Assembly: GCA_001897835.1 (NCBI GenBank)
Contig: MKUN01000025.1
Coordinates: forward strand, 21,930 to 85,929
Origin: Bacteroidetes bacterium 46-16
Lineage (GTDB): Bacteria; Bacteroidota; Bacteroidia; Chitinophagales; Chitinophagaceae
Direction: 5' to 3'
DNA length: 64,000 bases
Shown: positions 62,890 through 64,000 of the stretch, one piece after another
Position numbering within the stretch: position 1 is the stretch's first letter
Layout of the letters: each line of letters begins with the position of its first letter
Position numbers and translations under genes: made by a program
Notes under the pieces: generated by a model
The model's input: the letters and a program-made list of their open reading frames with translations, nothing else
What the model was told of the DNA's origin: nothing
Database searches by the model: none

Positions 62890-63840
62890 TCAATCATTAT
62901 AAAAACCCATTTGGGAAAATTTCCCAATACGTTGTTCGATTCGGGTTTCGGGATCGATACGGGAGAGTTCGGTGAGTGAATTAAGGAGGTACTGTTTAAG
63001 GGTATTTGCCATGGCTTCGGGATTGGCATGGGCACCACCCAGTGGTTCGGGGATCACACCATCGACAAGTCCAAACCGGCTCATGTCTTCGGAGGTGAGT
63101 TTAAGTTGTTCGGCAGCTTTTTCTTTAAAGTTCCAGCTGCGCCATAATATTGATGAACAGGATTCTGGAGAGATAACGGTATACCAGGTATTTTCGAGCA
63201 TGAAAACCTTATCGCCAATGCCAATGCCTAATGCCCCGCCGGATGCGCCCTCGCCTATGACCACACAAATAACAGGGACGGTAAGCTTTACCATTTCGAA
63301 AAGGTTTCGGGCTATGGCCTCGCCCTGCCCGCGCTCTTCGGCTTCAAGACCGGGATAGGCGCCGGGGGTATCAATAAGGGTAATGACCGGACGGTTAAAC
63401 TTCTCAGCCATTTTCATTAAGCGAAGGGCCTTGCGGTAACCTTCGGGGTTGGCCATACCAAAATTGCGCATTTGCCTCATTTTGGTGTTAACCCCTTTTT
63501 GCTGACCTACGATCATCACCGGCATTCCGTCCAACTCAGCCATTCCACCAATCATTGCCTTATCATCCCGCACATGCCTGTCGCCATATAGCTCGGTAAA
63601 ATTAGTAAATACTTTTTCGATATAATATAGTGTGTATGGACGTTCGGGATGACGGCTTAACTGGACCCTTTGCCATGGGGTCAGGTTGGCATAAACGTTG
63701 GTGCGGGTAATTTCCAGCAGATCTTCCAATTCCTTAAGAGAGCCGGAAATATCAACCTGGTTCTTGGCGGACATCTCCTTTAACTTATTAATCTGCCCGT
63801 ATATATCCTCAATCGGTTTCTCAAAGTCCAGGAACTGCAT
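62890..63840 (-). CDS. accA: Acetyl-CoA carboxylase carboxyltransferase subunit alpha
   Basis: A 316-residue alpha subunit of the carboxyltransferase that, with AccD, moves carboxyl from biotin to acetyl-CoA to form malonyl-CoA, the precursor used by FabD. Residues 1-60 form the helical N-terminal region ([19 protein letters not shown]). Crotonase-fold motifs follow: [48 protein letters not shown] and [13 protein letters not shown], the oxyanion region. The sequence is complete, of normal length, and without the four-cysteine zinc finger that belongs to AccD. A -7 box lies 19 bases upstream of the ATG. Confidence 0.97.
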   Translation of the reverse strand: MQFLDFEKPIEDIYGQINKLKEMSAKNQVDISGSLKELEDLLEITRTNVYANLTPWQRVQLSRHPERPYTLYYIEKVFTNFTELYGDRHVRDDKAMIGGMAELDGMPVMIVGQQKGVNTKMRQMRNFGMANPEGYRKALRLMKMAEKFNRPVITLIDTPGAYPGLEAEERGQGEAIARNLFEMVKLTVPVICVVIGEGASGGALGIGIGDKVFMLENTWYTVISPESCSSILWRSWNFKEKAAEQLKLTSEDMSRFGLVDGVIPEPLGGAHANPEAMANTLKQYLLNSLTELSRIDPETRIEQRIGKFSQMGFYND

Positions 63841-63858
63841 ACATAACGTTTAGGGCTA

Positions 63859-63866
63859 CAAATGTA
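63859..63866 (-). promoter_or_regulatory. -7 promoter box of the accA-dapA operon
   Basis: On the minus strand TACATTTG matches TAnnTTTG and lies 19 bases before the accA ATG. A TTG occurs only 15 bases further upstream, closer than usual. Confidence 0.5.
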
Positions 63867-63963
63867 ATAGTTTATACAGAGCAAGTAAACCATTTGGACA
63901 AAAAATATAGCTCATGGGTACAAAGTTAGCCCCGGCTGGCAGGCTATGCATGCTGTAAAAGCA

Positions 63964-63990
63964 AAAAAGCCTTACGTTGTAAGGCTTTTT
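63964..63990. terminator. Terminator at the window end
   Basis: A perfect stem AAAAAGCCTTAC / GTAAGGCTTTTT with a GTT loop. It serves either strand. The gene it terminates is probably beyond the window, since accA points away from it. Confidence 0.8.
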
Positions 63991-64000
63991 GCGGACCGGA

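Noticed and set aside
1..64000. tRNA or rRNA genes in intergenic gaps
   Set aside because: I examined the gaps at 2115-2335, 7194-7570, 42581-42870 and 63841-64000 by eye and saw no cloverleaf or conserved T-loop sequence.

Overview
The window comes from a member of the Bacteroidota, most likely order Chitinophagales (Chitinophagaceae-like). The evidence is type IX secretion C-terminal domains of both kinds (YPNP type A and gliding-motility/CHU_C type B), -7 promoter boxes of the form TAnnTTTG, a fused ccoNO cbb3 oxidase with a single-haem CcoP, a split methionine synthase, a YtxJ-type monothiol protein and a GH3-family acyl-adenylate enzyme. I see no rRNA, tRNA, CRISPR, insertion sequence or prophage.

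Layout. 1-7.2 kb: end of a BadF-type sugar kinase, a large OmpA-family protein, polyprenyl synthase, uvrA and sucD. 7.5-11.1 kb: two tandem paralogous T9SS-secreted proteins. 11.2-24.5 kb: housekeeping genes (fabD, ytxJ-like, MATE pump, DUF3822-rsmD-coaD, a dut/nucleotidyltransferase/TPR/DUF4292 operon, GH3) ending in a PAS histidine kinase and a receiver-Crp/Fnr response regulator. 24.6-36.7 kb: a microaerobic respiration locus on the minus strand. It contains the copper ATPase ccoI with a Cys-rich helical partner, then ccoS-ccoNO-ccoQ-ccoP-ccoG-ccoH-safE-hemN. Two patches of short palindrome-bearing repeats lie beside it. 36.8-39.2 kb: an EXPERA membrane protein and acs. 39.4-44.2 kb: a small hypothetical gene, a giant surface protein broken by a 29-bp tandem duplication, a 66-bp repeat array and an HTH protein. 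44.3-52.2 kb: metH (without its homocysteine module), a membrane protein, a secreted HAF-repeat protein and ahcY. 52.3-61.7 kb: three large CHU_C surface proteins. 61.9-64 kb: dapA and accA.

How the parts work together. The two-component pair (PAS kinase plus receiver-Crp/Fnr) sits just downstream of, and points toward, the convergent hemN/cbb3 operon. A perfect GATGA-N6-TCATC palindrome, with the TGA-N6-TCA spacing used by Crp/Fnr proteins, lies 67 bp before ccoS. A phosphorelay-controlled microaerobic regulon is therefore a reasonable, testable hypothesis. metH and ahcY flank one segment and both serve the activated methyl cycle. The long minus-strand surface proteins form an adhesin-rich region whose internal repeats are prone to slippage, and one gene shows this directly.

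Most notable leads: the 29-bp duplication that splits the 39.7-42.6 kb gene; the receiver-Crp/Fnr and cbb3 link; a possible cysteine-peptidase-like core hidden in the HAF-repeat protein at 47.8-50.6 kb; and the 66-bp palindrome array that stays open in frame with an HTH protein gene.
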